Origin: Parelaphostrongylus tenuis
Lineage: Eukaryota > Nematoda > Chromadorea > Rhabditida > Metastrongylidae
Direction of reading: 5' to 3'
Assembly (NCBI GenBank): GCA_019055375.1
Contig: JAHQIW010001307.1
Location: 456,549 to 520,548 of the forward strand
DNA: 64,000 nt
Under the pieces are notes generated by a model. It had not been told where the DNA came from. It ran no database searches and worked only from the letters and a program-made list of their open reading frames with translations. The translations under genes and the position numbers were made by a program. Below are positions 33,579-45,235 of this stretch, in pieces. Each line of letters begins with the position of its first letter. The first letter of the stretch is position 1.

Positions 33579-33971
33579 TCAAGTGATAACAGCATCTTCT
33601 TCCGACGCTCGTCTGCCCTTAGCATGCGTCTTTGCTGCCTTAGGAACAAATGGATGCGGAGGGCAATTATGAGTAATCAACTTTTCTGCGAGTTTCAGAT
33701 TTCTTAGTTGCTCTGGGTGTGGTAGATTTGATGGCCAGGTAGATAGCCGATATATGTTCGAGAAGCTGATACAGAAATACGGGTAGCTCCTAAGTCTTAG
33801 CATTTGCACACTCATTTTCGTCATTGTTTGTAGCGCTACATGTGAGGCGCATACATTTGTTAGAACTTTTGGAGAAGTTTCAAACTAACCCAGCTTCGGA
33901 AGAATGATGACGTGATCATGCTGTCCAGACATGATGGGAATCAAGAATGCAGCGAGCAGTGGTAGGAACAT
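33579..33971 (-). CDS. Small predicted secreted protein, unknown function (2 exons)
   Basis: Exon 1 (33971-33890) encodes MFLPLLAAFLIPIMSG, a good signal peptide. A 54-nt GT/AG intron follows, then exon 2 (33835-33579) ending in TGA; 112 residues in all. The mature part is basic, with few Cys and a NCPPH motif near the middle. A TATA-like box lies about 60 bp upstream. Five other loci in this window are diverged relatives, and this is the only one where I find an ATG at the aligned start. Past the stop, a +1 shift restores similarity to the family C-terminus (ending SLQNTF), so this copy may itself be truncated. Function not recognised. Confidence 0.5.
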
Positions 33972-34019
33972 TTCGAGAGTTGTAGCTCGTATTTTTTGAA
34001 AAATGACTTCGCAACCAAA

Positions 34020-34040
34020 AACGCCTCTTTTATACAGTTT
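34020..34040 (-). promoter_or_regulatory. TATA-like promoter element of the small secreted gene
   Basis: TGTATAAAAGAGGCGTTT on the minus strand, about 60 bp before the ATG. It aligns with TATATAAGGGACGTTT in the decayed relatives, so the core promoter is the best-conserved part of the family. Confidence 0.5.
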
Positions 34041-34099
34041 TAGATTAGTAAGCCAAGCAGCAAATCTGACAAGAAAAGTAATCACCACAACAACTTACA

Positions 34100-35175
34100 T
34101 TCGACGTGGAAATGCTGGGCGGTCTGAAAAAATCAATCAAACAAAAGTTATTCGTTTCTCACCAAAACGACTTGCGATAAATATAACTTTTTCTAATCCA
34201 AGAATGTATTTTGAGCCTTTCATGGATCTGTTATGGACACTGGATACTGCATATGACACATCTTTCGCTCCTCCAGCCTCGTCAGTTGCACAATGCCTTT
34301 TCGTTCGGTCAGTCCTTCGGAAATCTACCCGTACATAAAGGAATCGACGACAAACAATCACAGTGGCATTCGTTCAAAGTGTCGAGTATGACTGAATGTC
34401 GATTGAATGGCGTTTTGGCTGTTACGTGGGCCATACGTAACAACTACTGCAATTGACTATTTTGAGACCTCGCTCAAGTATGAGAACCTTGCTCATCGGT
34501 TTATCCATTAGACACACAGGGCAACCTAAAATCAACTCGAAAGGACTGATGAAAGTGCATTCGTCGTAACACTTTTTAGTGAAGATTACAAAGCACTTGC
34601 ATAGATTTTTTGGCATTGAGTTGATTGCTATGAACAGACGTAATTTTTGTAACGGCGCATTTCCATGTCATCAGTGACTGATTAGAGCTCAACGATTTTG
34701 AACATGACTCCAAAGTAAAGGGTGAGATAACGCCAATATTTTGGATTGAGCAGGTTCTTTTTCCAAGGATACTGAGTGCTGTACAAATCTCTGCATCTCA
34801 GGCGAGATTTAAGCCGAGTTTTACCCATTCGGGGCCCATGCTAACATTACACCACAGAGGGATCTTGCTCTGCCACGCTGTTCCTGTCTGCTCCGTCTTG
34901 AATATGTAATCGTAACATCCAAACACTCGTCTAAAAGCAGCAAATTATGGAATTCTTGTAAACTGAAGACACTCATTATACGACTCCTGACTTCTAGAAC
35001 AAGCTCATGTGGGATGATCACTCACGCCAGCCTTTGCGATGAGCGCGCTGCTTTCCCTTGTTCTCATTGGCTTCGTCATTGTTTCCACTTTCTCTTACAG
35101 CATTTCCGATGAGTATGTTTACAAGAGTCTATGGAACTAACCCTTTTTGCATCATAAATATTATTACATCTCAGT
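34100..35175. other. Intergenic with one tRNA-like module
   Basis: 34422-34616 (minus) has a frame with SPFELILG, faintly like retrotransposon integrase tails, but not supported further. 34795-34865 is a diverged minus-strand C module. Otherwise nothing recognised. Confidence 0.4.
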
Positions 35176-35182
35176 AAATATT

Positions 35183-35757
35183 AGGTGCACCAAAAAGTTC
35201 GGGAGATTTGTTAAAAAAAGCATTTTTTGACATCTTTATGTTGATTTTTATCAATCGCTCAGATATTGAATTGAAATTGAATGTATAAACATTTGATAAC
35301 GATAAAGACACGGCTAAGAAGACCAAGGATAAATTTAAAGAGTTGGACGGCGCTGGAATCTTGCGCTCGCCATTTACAGTCCACACGTTGCTCCACCCGA
35401 TCATAACTTCTTTTCAGTGCAACACTTTTGAAATGGTCGTCGATTTGATCCATTTAATGAAGCTGAAGAATAATGTGAAAAGTTTTCCAATCAAAGGAGC
35501 TGAAGTGGTGTTTTGAGCAGATGCGGAATCTTGCAGTGCCATGGCAAAAAGTCGTGGACGTTGTTAGTCGACACTTCAAAGAATAGTTGTTGTTTTTGTT
35601 TTTGTTTTTGTTTTTGTCTTTGATTCTCTTAAAGACGAAGCTTGAAACTAAAAACGAAAGGTCCACTCTTTGAAAAATAGTCATCATTGCTTTACTTTTG
35701 ATTTGCTAATAAAAGCAGAACTTTCCAGGACATCTCAGAACTTTTTGCCAGACCCGA
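35183..35757. mobile_element. Short mariner-like non-autonomous element
   Basis: Begins TTAGGTGCACCAAAAAGTTC, typical of mariner ends, and finishes with the imperfect inverse AACTTTTTGCCAGACC. No transposase recognised inside; a TTTTTG microsatellite at 35590-35617. Target TA could not be confirmed because the right end is degenerate. Confidence 0.5.
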
Positions 35758-35919
35758 AATATGAGCAGTAGATCTCCGAAATAGGATTTACAGTCATCAC
35801 CAACCGCCATCAGTCCTGTATATATACAAGTGTTTCATAAAATCCACCTTCGCTAGAAACTATATTCTGTATCAAATTATGCAATTACAGTACTCTTTCG
35901 CTCAGTAGCACGGGATGAA

Positions 35920-36590
35920 AAATCGGTCCTTTCGCTGGGCAAAACTTTCCATAAGAGTATTAATTAATCATCTGAATACTCATTTCTCTGATTCCTGCAC
36001 CGCATGGTCGTTTTTGGGAAAGTCTTTCTCAACGGTTCAGCGAAAGGAAAACATTTGTGCTTTTCACAAACGAATATTTTTCACAGAACAGAGCTCTTTC
36101 TTCAGACTATTACTGATCATTCGATAGCGCAAGGTTTAGCAATTTCAGCTGGAGTGCATTATGGAAAATAAGATTGGTTCACATACGCGGGTATGTGTTT
36201 TTGGCTGATCTACAAATTGGGGGGAGCAAGGAGAATACGCGCAGTTTCAATACGGCCTTCGATTGATGCGTTCAGGTGACCATACGTAAAGTGCGAGTTT
36301 CGTAACTTGATTTGAGATTTTTTCTCCTCTTGAAAAGATTTTTTTACACGGATAATTTTCAACCTACGAGATTTCTTCTGGACGTTCATAAGCCTTTCGT
36401 GCTTCCAGCAAAGTAATGGTATAATTGCGTGGCCGGTGTATAGCATTATTTTATTTCGGATTTAACAGCGATATACTAAGGTCTTTACAAAACCGGCCTC
36501 GTTGCACAGTAGTCAAAGATTTGAGCTTCCGAATAACTACCCAAACTCTCATGGAAATTCTTTGCTCAGCGAAAAAAAAATAGTTTCTCT
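35920..36590. repeat. Foldback family E copy
   Basis: Left arm TTTCGCTGGGCAAAACTTTC..TAATCATCTGAATAC; right end 36475-36590 is its diverged reverse complement (ATTCTTTGCTCAGCGAAA). Confidence 0.6.
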
Positions 36591-37463
36591 ATCACGCGTG
36601 ACCAAACGGAAAAGAATCAAGTTACACTGTTCTGTCAAACAGATAGAGCAGAAAATCCCACAATGATGATACATGGAAACTATGGGCACTTATCAATTCT
36701 TTGAGAATGTAAATGTGGCTTCTTGTTCAGAATTCTTCTGTGGCCATAAGTAACAATAGAATGTGAAATAGCTTGGGAATCTCCATGTTATTTTCTGATG
36801 AAATAACACAATGATGATGGCGTACTTGAGATGCTCTTAGTCCAGGCACACACAAATATCACCCTTACATGAGTTTCATCTGGATGCCGGACGCCGTAAA
36901 ATCTGTGTTATTATTCTACATGAATATCATGATTCACATTTTTAAAACAGTATCAAGATAATACGATTATGTGTCCAAAACGAAGTAGACAAGGAGTGAT
37001 GGTAGAGCAAGGGCTCTGGTTGTGCAGTAGTAACTTACAAACCGCGCATGGGTAAAACACGGGTTGAACTCAAGTCAAAGGTTTGAAGTTTTTCAACTCC
37101 CTCAGTTTCCTAAAAGAATTTGCTTCACTTGAGAAATGTAGCATAATTTTATTCTTTTCTTTAATGTCACGCTGAAACCCACTAGGACGTCAATGGTTAG
37201 TGAAAACAAGGAAATAGACCGTCGTGAAAGACAACGTTTGTTCATTGGAAGTGACTTAGTAATAGAAAATTTATGCAAGTGCTTTTTAACGTTTTTTTGA
37301 AACAGTTGAAATGAAAGCACTTCTTTCTATCTTTTCGAGCCGATTCTAAGTTGTTTTGAGGATTTTGTGGATATATCAATGGTATAATATAGTATACTTG
37401 GAGCAGATAGCAGATATAGTATACTTGATTGAATACACAAGCACAATATGTTGACCGACTCAT
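36591..37463. other. Intergenic with a family B module
   Basis: 37010-37075 resembles a family B tRNA-like module (GGTTGTGCAGTAGTAA, GGTAAAACACGGGTTGAACT). Remainder unassigned. Confidence 0.4.
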
Positions 37464-37950
37464 TCAAGACATTCTGCGTTCCCACCTTAATTGTAATTTG
37501 TTGCGGTAATAACCTTTCCTATCAGGTTTGCTGTAAGGACTACCAATCTGAGACTGTATAAGAGATACTCCCCGTAATGAAGTCATATTCTCGAAGACAG
37601 CTACTATTAGCTCTGGCAATGATTTTACACTGAAAACATAAGTATTTTCGCCTTTCGAAGGTGTGGTATGGCATTTCGAGTAATATCGGTACGTTTCATC
37701 GTTCTCGCACGCCTCATCATTACCACATGCCTTACGATTCACCCCTTCTAACAACAGTAGCGGCACCGATAATCTCAACAATAGTTCAGTTAATATCTAC
37801 GACTTATTGCAGAGCTACAAATTATGACCACAGTGATTGTACAATTACCTAGATTCGATTACCACGTTTATATCAAGACCAAGTTCTCTGGATTCACCGG
37901 CTGCTGGTGCAACCATGAAACCTAGAATACAATTACAACAGTTGAATCCT
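37464..37950 (-). CDS. Possible unrecognised two-exon coding segment
   Basis: Two open stretches with plausible junctions: about 37934-37860 (FMVAPAAGESRELGLDINVV, GT donor) and about 37754-37470 (acceptor TTGTTAG, then EGVNRKACGNDEACENDETY and VFSVKSLPELIVAVFENMTS). The composition is protein-like, with no homopolymer bias, and differs from the repeats around it. No family recognised; start and end not located. It could be a fragment of a larger gene or chance. Confidence 0.25.
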
Positions 37951-38175
37951 CCTACTGTCACTCGTATTCATCTGTTCCGGATGCGTTAGATGTGTATCCT
38001 ATTGACCGACAGAAGTCAAGCGGTTGTGTTATCATTTCTTGTAGCCAATGAGAGAGAAACCTATTTTGTGGCCTTGAAACTGCAGAAAGTCGTGAGAGCT
38101 GCCAGTTTGTACGACATTTTGTGGTTCTTTTTTTTTCCATTGAAATGCTGCACACCAGTAGATTGGGAAAAAAGT
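37925..38175 (+). pseudogene. Exon-2 fragment of the secreted family
   Basis: Matches the family C-terminal region (VPDALDVYP, then after a frame break YFVALKLQKVVRAASL). No promoter or exon 1 seen. Confidence 0.4.
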
Positions 38176-38294
38176 TCTAAGAAAATGCTTGTAGCTTTTT
38201 TAAGTATCCGCCATTTTTTATGTTTTTTGAACTCACTTGAAAGCCGATTTTCTCCCGCGGTGATTGGTTTATAATCTATCTACGTACTTCAAGA

Positions 38295-38470
38295 TGGAGT
38301 TAACAAGGGAGAAAAATAGGTTGCTGATGACGCACGAATGGCTGTTGGGTTCAAATGCAACGGTGGCAAGTGAACGCATCAATCTGGCTTGGGGCGAAGA
38401 CACAGTGGGCAAAAGTTTCTTGCCGGAGAGGTAGGAAGTGCCTGAAGTTAAACGGAGAACTTTCACTAAT
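38295..38470 (+). mobile_element. Mariner transposase N-terminal fragment
   Basis: LTREKNRLLMTHEWLLGSNA, ASERINLAWGEDTVGK: the first helix-turn-helix of a mariner-type transposase, 5' end only, degraded after about 45 codons. Related to the fragment at 48.9 kb. Confidence 0.55.
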
Positions 38471-38974
38471 AGTTTTGTTTTGGTTCGGGTGTAATAGGTG
38501 CATGAATGAATGCTTACAAGCATTTTCTCAGACCTTTTTCCCCAACCTATTCATGTGCTAATACTTCACCTCGTTTTCTATCATGACAAAGGAAAAGTCA
38601 GTAAACGAAAGTTAATACGTTGACGACCGTTGACCCACAGCGCTATATCCACTATCCCGCCCGTCCCGCGAATCAGATCAATATCAGACATTCAAATACT
38701 TGTGATTTTCACGAAGATCTGTTACGTCGAAGACACTTTTGCCTTTTTACGCCTTCATTCTAGCGAAACAAACGCTTTGACGACATTCATTTCTGCGCCA
38801 CCGTTTGAGGATCGGACTTTGATCTCGGTTTAGTAAAAAAGCCAATGTGCAAAGGCTCAAGAATTATAAAGTGGTGTGCGCAAAGTACGTCGATCTGATA
38901 AAAGGGCGAGCTCGTAGGTTGACTGACATCCATAGACCGCTTTGTGTAACCAGTTGATTGCGAGTTGTTGTTTT
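38471..38974. other. Intergenic, nothing recognised
   Basis: No shared repeat or coding-like frame beyond chance. Confidence 0.4.
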
Positions 38975-39605
38975 GCTATTTTATCTTATCATGCTCGCCC
39001 TATCAATTCTAAGATGGTATGTTAGGGACGTTTCCCAGTCGCAAAGTCATTTTTTAGTAGCAACAACAAAATCCGCGATAGCATCTAGCAGCGTTTCTAC
39101 TACTATTTATTCTCTGCTTGTTTAGATCCGTTCCTGCAAAATAAGGTTAGTATGAATTGTTTTTTCAATTTCGAAAAAACTCTACCATTTGCCTACATGG
39201 CTAAAAACATTGCCTAATATAGACTTGGGACTGCTTGTACTCGAAACCATGTCCTTCGCCGACCGATTCCTAATGCAACTATTGAACCCAGCACACTAAA
39301 CACAGTCATAGAACGAAGAACACAATGTTAGAGCCTCTGATTGTCCTCCACATCTTTCGGTTCCTGGTGCAGTGGATGTGTATCCACATGACGAACAAAC
39401 ATTACACGGCTGGGTTGATATCAGCTGCTGGCGATATAATCGAAATTCCATTTTTTTTCGATTTCAAACTGCAAGAGATCGTGCATGTTGTCAGATTGCA
39501 GAACACTTTCTGATCCGGTCTTTTTGATTCATCAAAATGTTGGTCGCAATTTTCTTCTGAAATTGGTGCAACCCGAATTTGCAATGTTGATACATCTATT
39601 AGCTT
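38975..39605 (+). pseudogene. Decayed secreted-family copy, opposite orientation, 3' part split by an insertion
   Basis: Plus-strand relative with the conserved upstream block (TATCTTATCA, GGTATGTTAGGGACGTTT) and signal-like sequence FLLLFILCL. The aligned start codon is GCG, a TAA falls just before the donor, and exon 2 is frame-shifted. Its 3' flank continues at 40320 after a 0.7-kb palindromic insertion. Confidence 0.55.
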
Positions 39606-40304
39606 TTAAAATGAACTATACTTCTGCTATCGACTGCTTTTTTACAGACCCGCTCAAAATGATTTAATCTGATAAGGATATGACTTATTTTGAGCCATAG
39701 GTCTAGTGCTATATAGGCGCCTATTTCGTCCTATTGGGACTCATCAGTAGCACCCTCCCTCGGTTCCGTCGATCCCTTGAGGTTAAATAATCCTCTAAAG
39801 GAATCGGCGCCGAGTAAAAACTAATCACCCAAAGTCGGATGATGGTCTTACCTGACTTTGTGGTGACCGGCAGTCGAGCTTACGGCTTTTAAAATGAACT
39901 ATACTTCTGCTATCGACTGCTTTTTTACAGACCCGCTCAAAATGATTTAATCTGATAAGGATATGACTTATTTTGAGCCAGTAAGTCATAAGTCAAGCCA
40001 ATAAGTCATATCCTTATCAGATTAAATCATTTTGAGCGGGTCTGTAAAAAAGCAGTCGATAGCAGAAGTATAGTTCATTTAAAAGCCGTAAGCTCGACTG
40101 CCGGTCACCACAAAGTCAGGTAAGACCATCATCCGACTTTGGGTGATTAGTTTTTACTCGGCGCCGATTCCTTTAGAGGATTATTTAACCTCAAGGGATC
40201 GACGGAACCGAGGGAGGGTGCTACTGATGAGTCCCAATAGGACGAAATAGGCGCCTATATAGCACTAGACCTATGGCTCAAAATATGTCATATCCTTATC
40301 AGAT
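39606..40304. repeat. Very young palindromic insertion with 15-bp target-site duplication
   Basis: Arms 39668-39972 and about 40000-40304 are inverted copies of about 305 bp with only two differences noticed (a T/A change near 39685 and a one-A indel near 39890). The centre is 28 bp. The first about 62 bp of the insertion (39606-39667) repeat directly at 39889-39950. TACATCTATTAGCTT flanks the insertion at 39591-39605 and 40305-40319. No protein coded. Confidence 0.9.
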
Positions 40305-40319
40305 TACATCTATTAGCTT

Positions 40320-41280
40320 CAAATTCATGCAAAATGTTCTGGAATCACCGAAATATCACTTAATATGCAGTAATCTTTCAGATGAAAAGAAGTGTATCTG
40401 TCAAATTGGTCAATGTGATGTGATGTGATGTCAATGTGACGTTACTGCATTTACAACTCAGCCAGCTGGAGTCTCATTGTTGAACGTGACGGACAAATGA
40501 AGTGATAATAAAACATTTTCAACTAATGTTTCCACCAGCACATAAGTCCGAAATTGAGAAGATTTGAGAATGAAAAATACATATATATGTTGAGAATAAT
40601 GGCAGGCTACACGACTGATCATGCAAAGTTTTCCCTCGGACCTCTTCAAAATTCCAAAAAAGAATGCTCAAAGTCTAAGCGAGGTTGGCACGCCTCGTCT
40701 AGGCTTTAAGCATTTTTTTTTCGGAATTATTTTGAATGTTTATTGCGAGGTTTCATCAGCAGTCGATCTTATACTTCAAAATTGTTATGAATCGGCACAA
40801 ACTTCAACTAGGTGTTGGCCGTTCATCGCGATTCCTAGAGAACTCATAATGCTGCTTTCGAAGAGCTGAATCATCTGGATACTCTTTTAGGTACACCGAC
40901 TGCTCAGCCATTATTACACCGATTAATTCAGTATACCACTATAAATTTTTCTCGCAACCTTCTCTTTCTAAAATTAAGCAAGTCATTTTGTTTCATAGTC
41001 ACACCACTTCCGAAAAGCATAGGATACTTCAGAATGCTCTGCTTAATGGATGACAAAGGTTCGCCCATTTGACATTCTTATCCGCTGAGTGACGAGAAGC
41101 TCGAAGAGTGAAGTTGTTGTATTTTAGTGTCCCTTTTCATGCACTTCTGCTTGTATTTATTCATGGTTTAATTATAAATCTGTTTCATTCTCTGAGGGAA
41201 CAGCCAATCATCGTGGCAGAAAGCCGAAAGTGAATAGGTAGTCAAATAATTTTGCGCTATTATCTTTACTTTGTAATCAA
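40320..41280. repeat. Repeat-derived DNA, inverted relative of 29.5-30.3 kb
   Basis: 40320-40620 continues the decayed secreted unit; 40900-41040 is the inverse of 29580-30010. 40655-40715 is a short imperfect hairpin. Confidence 0.45.
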
Positions 41281-41283
41281 ACA

Positions 41284-41545
41284 TGAGGTGCCATGGCCGA
41301 GTGGCTTTGATTCTCTTCACGGTGCGCGCGAGCTGATTTCCGACCCCCAACACTCTCCGGCAGTCAAAAACGAACTTCCTACGGAGCTCCACTGCCAGGC
41401 TATTTACGAGATTGCGAGAAACGTGACGAACCAGGATTCTACGAGGTTCAAGAAGAAGCTGGAAAAAAACGAATTCAATGCTGGAAGTACTGGGATCCGC
41501 ACAGGGAACAAGCACTATAGACACGAATCAATAAAGAGTCTAAAG
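41284..41545 (+). repeat. SINE-like family A, full copy
   Basis: Head GGTGCCATGGCCGAGTGGCT, core CACTCTCCGGCAGTCAAAAA, GAAGAAGCTGG, tail GGGATCCGCACAGGGAACAA and CAATAAAGAGTC. Confidence 0.8.
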
Positions 41546-42000
41546 TGTCTAAAAAACATCTCTGTCAGCATATGGAAGTATTTTCAACTTACGTGTCTCA
41601 ATTTTGCTGTTTTTCAAACCCTAACTCTACACAGTCAATGAATGGCTATGGGAATTAGAGCAACTCACTGTCCCTACATCACAAATTCCTGATTTGTAAA
41701 CTGGTGCAAAGAACGGCTCTTCAGATTTTTCAAAATGCAGAGAAGAACTTTTGCCGAGCATATATCAACCCAGCATTTCTGCTTAGCAAGCTTCAAAAAA
41801 AGTACATGAAAAAATTTCTACGAGACAAAATAAGTTTTCAGAAGGAAAATTACCTTTCAAGAGGTTATGTGGACCATTGTCTCTACTACTGAAAGCCTCC
41901 ATGAGGTCATGTTTCACGGAAGTGACGAGGAAAATCTATTAAGTTGAGAATGAAGTTCCTCAACACCTGCTGATTTCCAAAACTTGTATATAAATTCTAT
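41546..42000. other. Intergenic, nothing recognised
   Basis: A 62-codon Lys/Phe-rich frame at 41704-41892 has no recognised homology. Confidence 0.4.
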
Positions 42001-42004
42001 TGAA

Positions 42005-42441
42005 AACATCACTAATTGTCTTTCAAAATAAAGATCATCATTACCCACAACGATGTTCTGCCAATGGTTCAAGCTTCTGAATCTGCTCGAAATACCTTCT
42101 TTGGGCTTTTAATAAAACTCCTGACATGCCTTTCAACTTGACCAAATGTCTCGTATCGGCGCCCACGCAAAAAAAAAGTTTTTTCGAGTAAAAACAAGAC
42201 CATAGTCGGACGAAGCTGCATCAGCACTGTGGGCTGCTTGCGACAAGACCTCGACTCCCTCCAATTCATCAAACTCCCTAGTCTTCTTTGCGGCGTGAGG
42301 TTTGGCACTATCTTGCTGAAACAGCGCGCGCCTTCGACAAGCCAATATCGAGTGCTTTTTTAACGTATCATAGACACGGTCTACCTGCTTTCTTATGAAA
42401 ATAGTCTTGAAATTGTCCCATGAATTTACGAAAACCGACAC
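42005..42441 (-). mobile_element. Mariner transposase C-terminal fragment
   Basis: Contains LFQQDSAKPHAAKKTREFDE, SSDYGLVF (family Px-SDYHLF), RYETFGQVERHVRSF and a frame-shifted LNHWQNIVVGNDDLYFE matching mariner C-termini. The first catalytic region is absent. At least two frame changes, so inactive. Confidence 0.85.
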
Positions 42442-42999
42442 TCTGTGAAAAGAAATACAAAAGTTGAATTTTGGTTGGTGTCAAGGAGCTTTTTCCTCAA
42501 TCTAGTGAATGCCATTATCCAAGTTGTGGAGCTACCTATATGGTTCCCTTATGACATCGAGTTATCCCACCCAATTTAAAAAACTAAAACAAAAAGTACA
42601 ATATGAGAGATGTGGTGTGGTGATGTGTGGTAGTGAGGCAAGTGTTCATCCTTCCTGTTTTTTTCTTAGAGTTCCAAAGTTTATACAAGACGTATGGAAA
42701 GTTTTGTTTGGTAGTACTTTGGCTCTTGCATCAGGATCGTAACAGTCCCTTCAAAATCATCATCGGTCACCACACATTACCATCGGTCGACATTTGCCTC
42801 TGCTGTGTAAAATTTGTTATCATTTGTCAACAACTTACGCTTGTTGGATAAGACTTTCACTCCCTAAAATCAACAGTTAGAACTTTCTGATTTTTCTCTG
42901 CGCTATTGAGAGTCATTTGATTACTTCGGGGAAAAAAAGGAGAGGGAGGGCGAGGGACTGTCTTTGTGATTAAAAGGGAAGAAATGTAAAATCGACCTC
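42442..42999. other. Intergenic, nothing recognised
   Basis: Possibly the mariner 3' flank up to 42580; no end sequence confirmed. Confidence 0.4.
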
Positions 43000-44310
43000 A
43001 TTCGCTGAAGAAAAATTTTTCGTAGAAGTCTAAGTCACATTTTGCAAGCTAAGACTTGAGGGTAAAGCCCCACGTCGCCGGTTTTCCAAAACACCCCTTT
43101 ATAATATACATACATAATAATATACATAATAACACTGTCATTTATAATAATATGTATATGCATAATAACACTACAACATTCAAAATAAAATCATATCTCG
43201 TAAAACCAGGTGTTCCTTCCTTCAATATCGCTTATATTTCGCTGGACGACATTCCTTCCTCAGACTGCTAGAACTCAAACTATATCACAAGCTTCAAAGA
43301 GTTTAAAAATGAGTTTGCTTTTTGAAGAGCTCTTTTTATCTTTTAATCAGCATTGGTCTTCTCATGTGTGCTTCAAAACTCACAAGACGGAGCTTTCTTT
43401 AGACTATTAGTAGTAATCCAAATTTCTAGTGTTCCTACTACATTTTTCATGGGTGCTGTGGTGTTTCTAATATACCTGGGAAAATTGAGTGGTGAGCAGA
43501 TATATTTTTTCACTGATAATTTTAAACATTAGAAAATTTAATTATTTTCAAGATGTATATTTACTCACCACTCAATTTTCTGAGGTATATTAGAAACACC
43601 ATAACACTTCGAAAAATGCAGTAAGAACACTAGATAATTGAATTATTACTTATCACAATAGCTGTCAACTCTAGTGGGTTTATAAAGCAAAATCGAATAC
43701 ACTATCAACCTGTTAAGGGTTGGTGGCTGACAGCTATCTTAGAGTTATTGAAGAATGATCGGTGGCGCAAATGAACCTCGGTGGTGTAGTGCTAGCATGT
43801 GTCCCCGGTATGGATGGAACGCGGGTTCGATTCCCGTGTGAGATCGTACTTCTATTAACCACTCAATTCCCTATTAACAGCCGTCTGATACCGCAATTTT
43901 TTCTGATTCTAGCAATATGCTTATTTGCTGGAAATACGCTTTGGCAGGAAAAATAAGATAGTGTTTATGTTTTTGGTAACGTTGCTTACAGGCTATTCGA
44001 CAAGGCGACAGCAGTGGGTGGGAGCGTGGCAAAGGCGGAGCGAGGCGGGATGATCGATATTCTGTTATTCAGATGGGAATTTTACCTCCATTTTGGAAGA
44101 AACTCCGGATGAAACATTTGACTAAGATACTACGAGAATTTCTCTATATACTGATTTGCTTTTCAGCTTGCAACGAAATATACGCACGATAAAAACGAAG
44201 AGCGTGGAGCATAGTTTTGATCTGGATGCTACAGCGTTATATAACGATGTTTTGGAAAGCTGCTGGCGTGGGGCTGTAGCATGAGGTCTCAGGTTTCGAA
44301 TGTATTAACA
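43000..44310. repeat. Foldback family E copy, split by a family B element
   Basis: 43000-43425 and 43895-44310 match 28140-28500 and 28540-28870 respectively. The intervening 43430-43890 is family B. Confidence 0.6.
43430..43890 (+). repeat. tRNA-like repeat family B with internal inverted repeat
   Basis: 43434-43500 (CTAGTGTTCCTACTACATTT..TTGAGTGGTGAG) is inverted at 43562-43635. Then GGTGGCTGACAGCTAT and a tRNA-like module at 43778-43850 (GGTGGTGTAGTGCTAGCATG, CGGGTTCGATTCCCG). Best box B of the family; the acceptor stem still does not pair. Confidence 0.7.
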
Positions 44311-44451
44311 CTTCTATACAGCCATTCCAACTACTGCGCAGGTGTCAGCATTTGTCTGGGAAAGACAGATGCATACACCTGAACTGTTGGTCAAGCTCAA
44401 TATGCCAAAGCAAGGACGATAGAGTAAAGGTGACTAAATTCCTGCTAGAAA

Positions 44452-44874
44452 GTGATGTGGGCGAAAAGACGATGCAAATCATACAGGAGAGGGAATTTCA
44501 CACAGGTTAAAGTAGAGGAGGATGCTCATCGCCAACAGTTGAGCAAACCGAGATGTCCTTGTTTTACTGATGGCGGCCACGGGTCAGCTGCACGTGGTCA
44601 TGTTGAAGTTATTGGGAGAGGTGGGAATAGAACAGAGTGCAGGAAGACGACTGGGAGCATTCGGTTAGAAGAAGTTATGTGGAGCGCTAGAGCTAGTACG
44701 CATGACCAGTGGCAGAAATTTCAAAGAGGAATAATGTTCATAGTAAAGTATAACGATAACAAGCACTGTATACTCGCAGGACGATGGAACAAAATCTGCC
44801 ACGCAATTCTAGGCAGGTCTCATCTCGCGAAGCACATCAATAGGAAATACTATACAGAGTTATGGATGAGATAA
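44452..44874 (+). other. Unrecognised 140-codon open frame
   Basis: Arg/Lys-, Gly- and His-rich, ending YYTELWMR. No family recognised, no splice or promoter context. Could be a decayed transposon frame. Confidence 0.2.
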
Positions 44875-44937
44875 AATCACATAAGTGCGCAGCATGAGTT
44901 TTTACAAACCATAAATTGTTTTCCAACTTCAATTCAC

Positions 44938-45235
44938 TATGGTGACTCTCAAAGCACATGTGGTTAGAGGTACTCTGCGTTGCACACAAGGTCGGTGGTT
45001 CTACCTCGCGCTCATAGCTCACCAAGAAATCCGTCCCCCGGCGTTGGTAATTTGGCACCAAACGTGTCTCAGCCTTGTGTGGAAGTGTAAGCAACAGTGA
45101 ATTGTTACAGCGGGAAGCCACCGCTGGTCATTGTGAAGGCCAGATATACATTGAATCACCTCAAACGAAGATAAAATTGAAGACGAGCGCATGACGCATC
45201 CCTCGGGGAATGACCAACGCCGAGAGCTTTATCCT
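44938..45235 (+). repeat. SINE-like family D
   Basis: GTGGTTAGAGGTACTCTGCG, GGTTCTACCTCGCGCTC, CCAGATATACATTGAATCAC, GGAATGACCAACG: all four family blocks in order. Confidence 0.75.

Noticed and set aside
34422..34616. Retrotransposon integrase (SPFELILG)
   Set aside because: Only one short motif, with no neighbouring integrase or RT sequence and no LTRs.
43778..43850. Functional tRNA gene
   Set aside because: Box A and box B are good, but the acceptor and anticodon stems do not pair and related repeats share the same sequence, so it is tRNA-derived repeat DNA.
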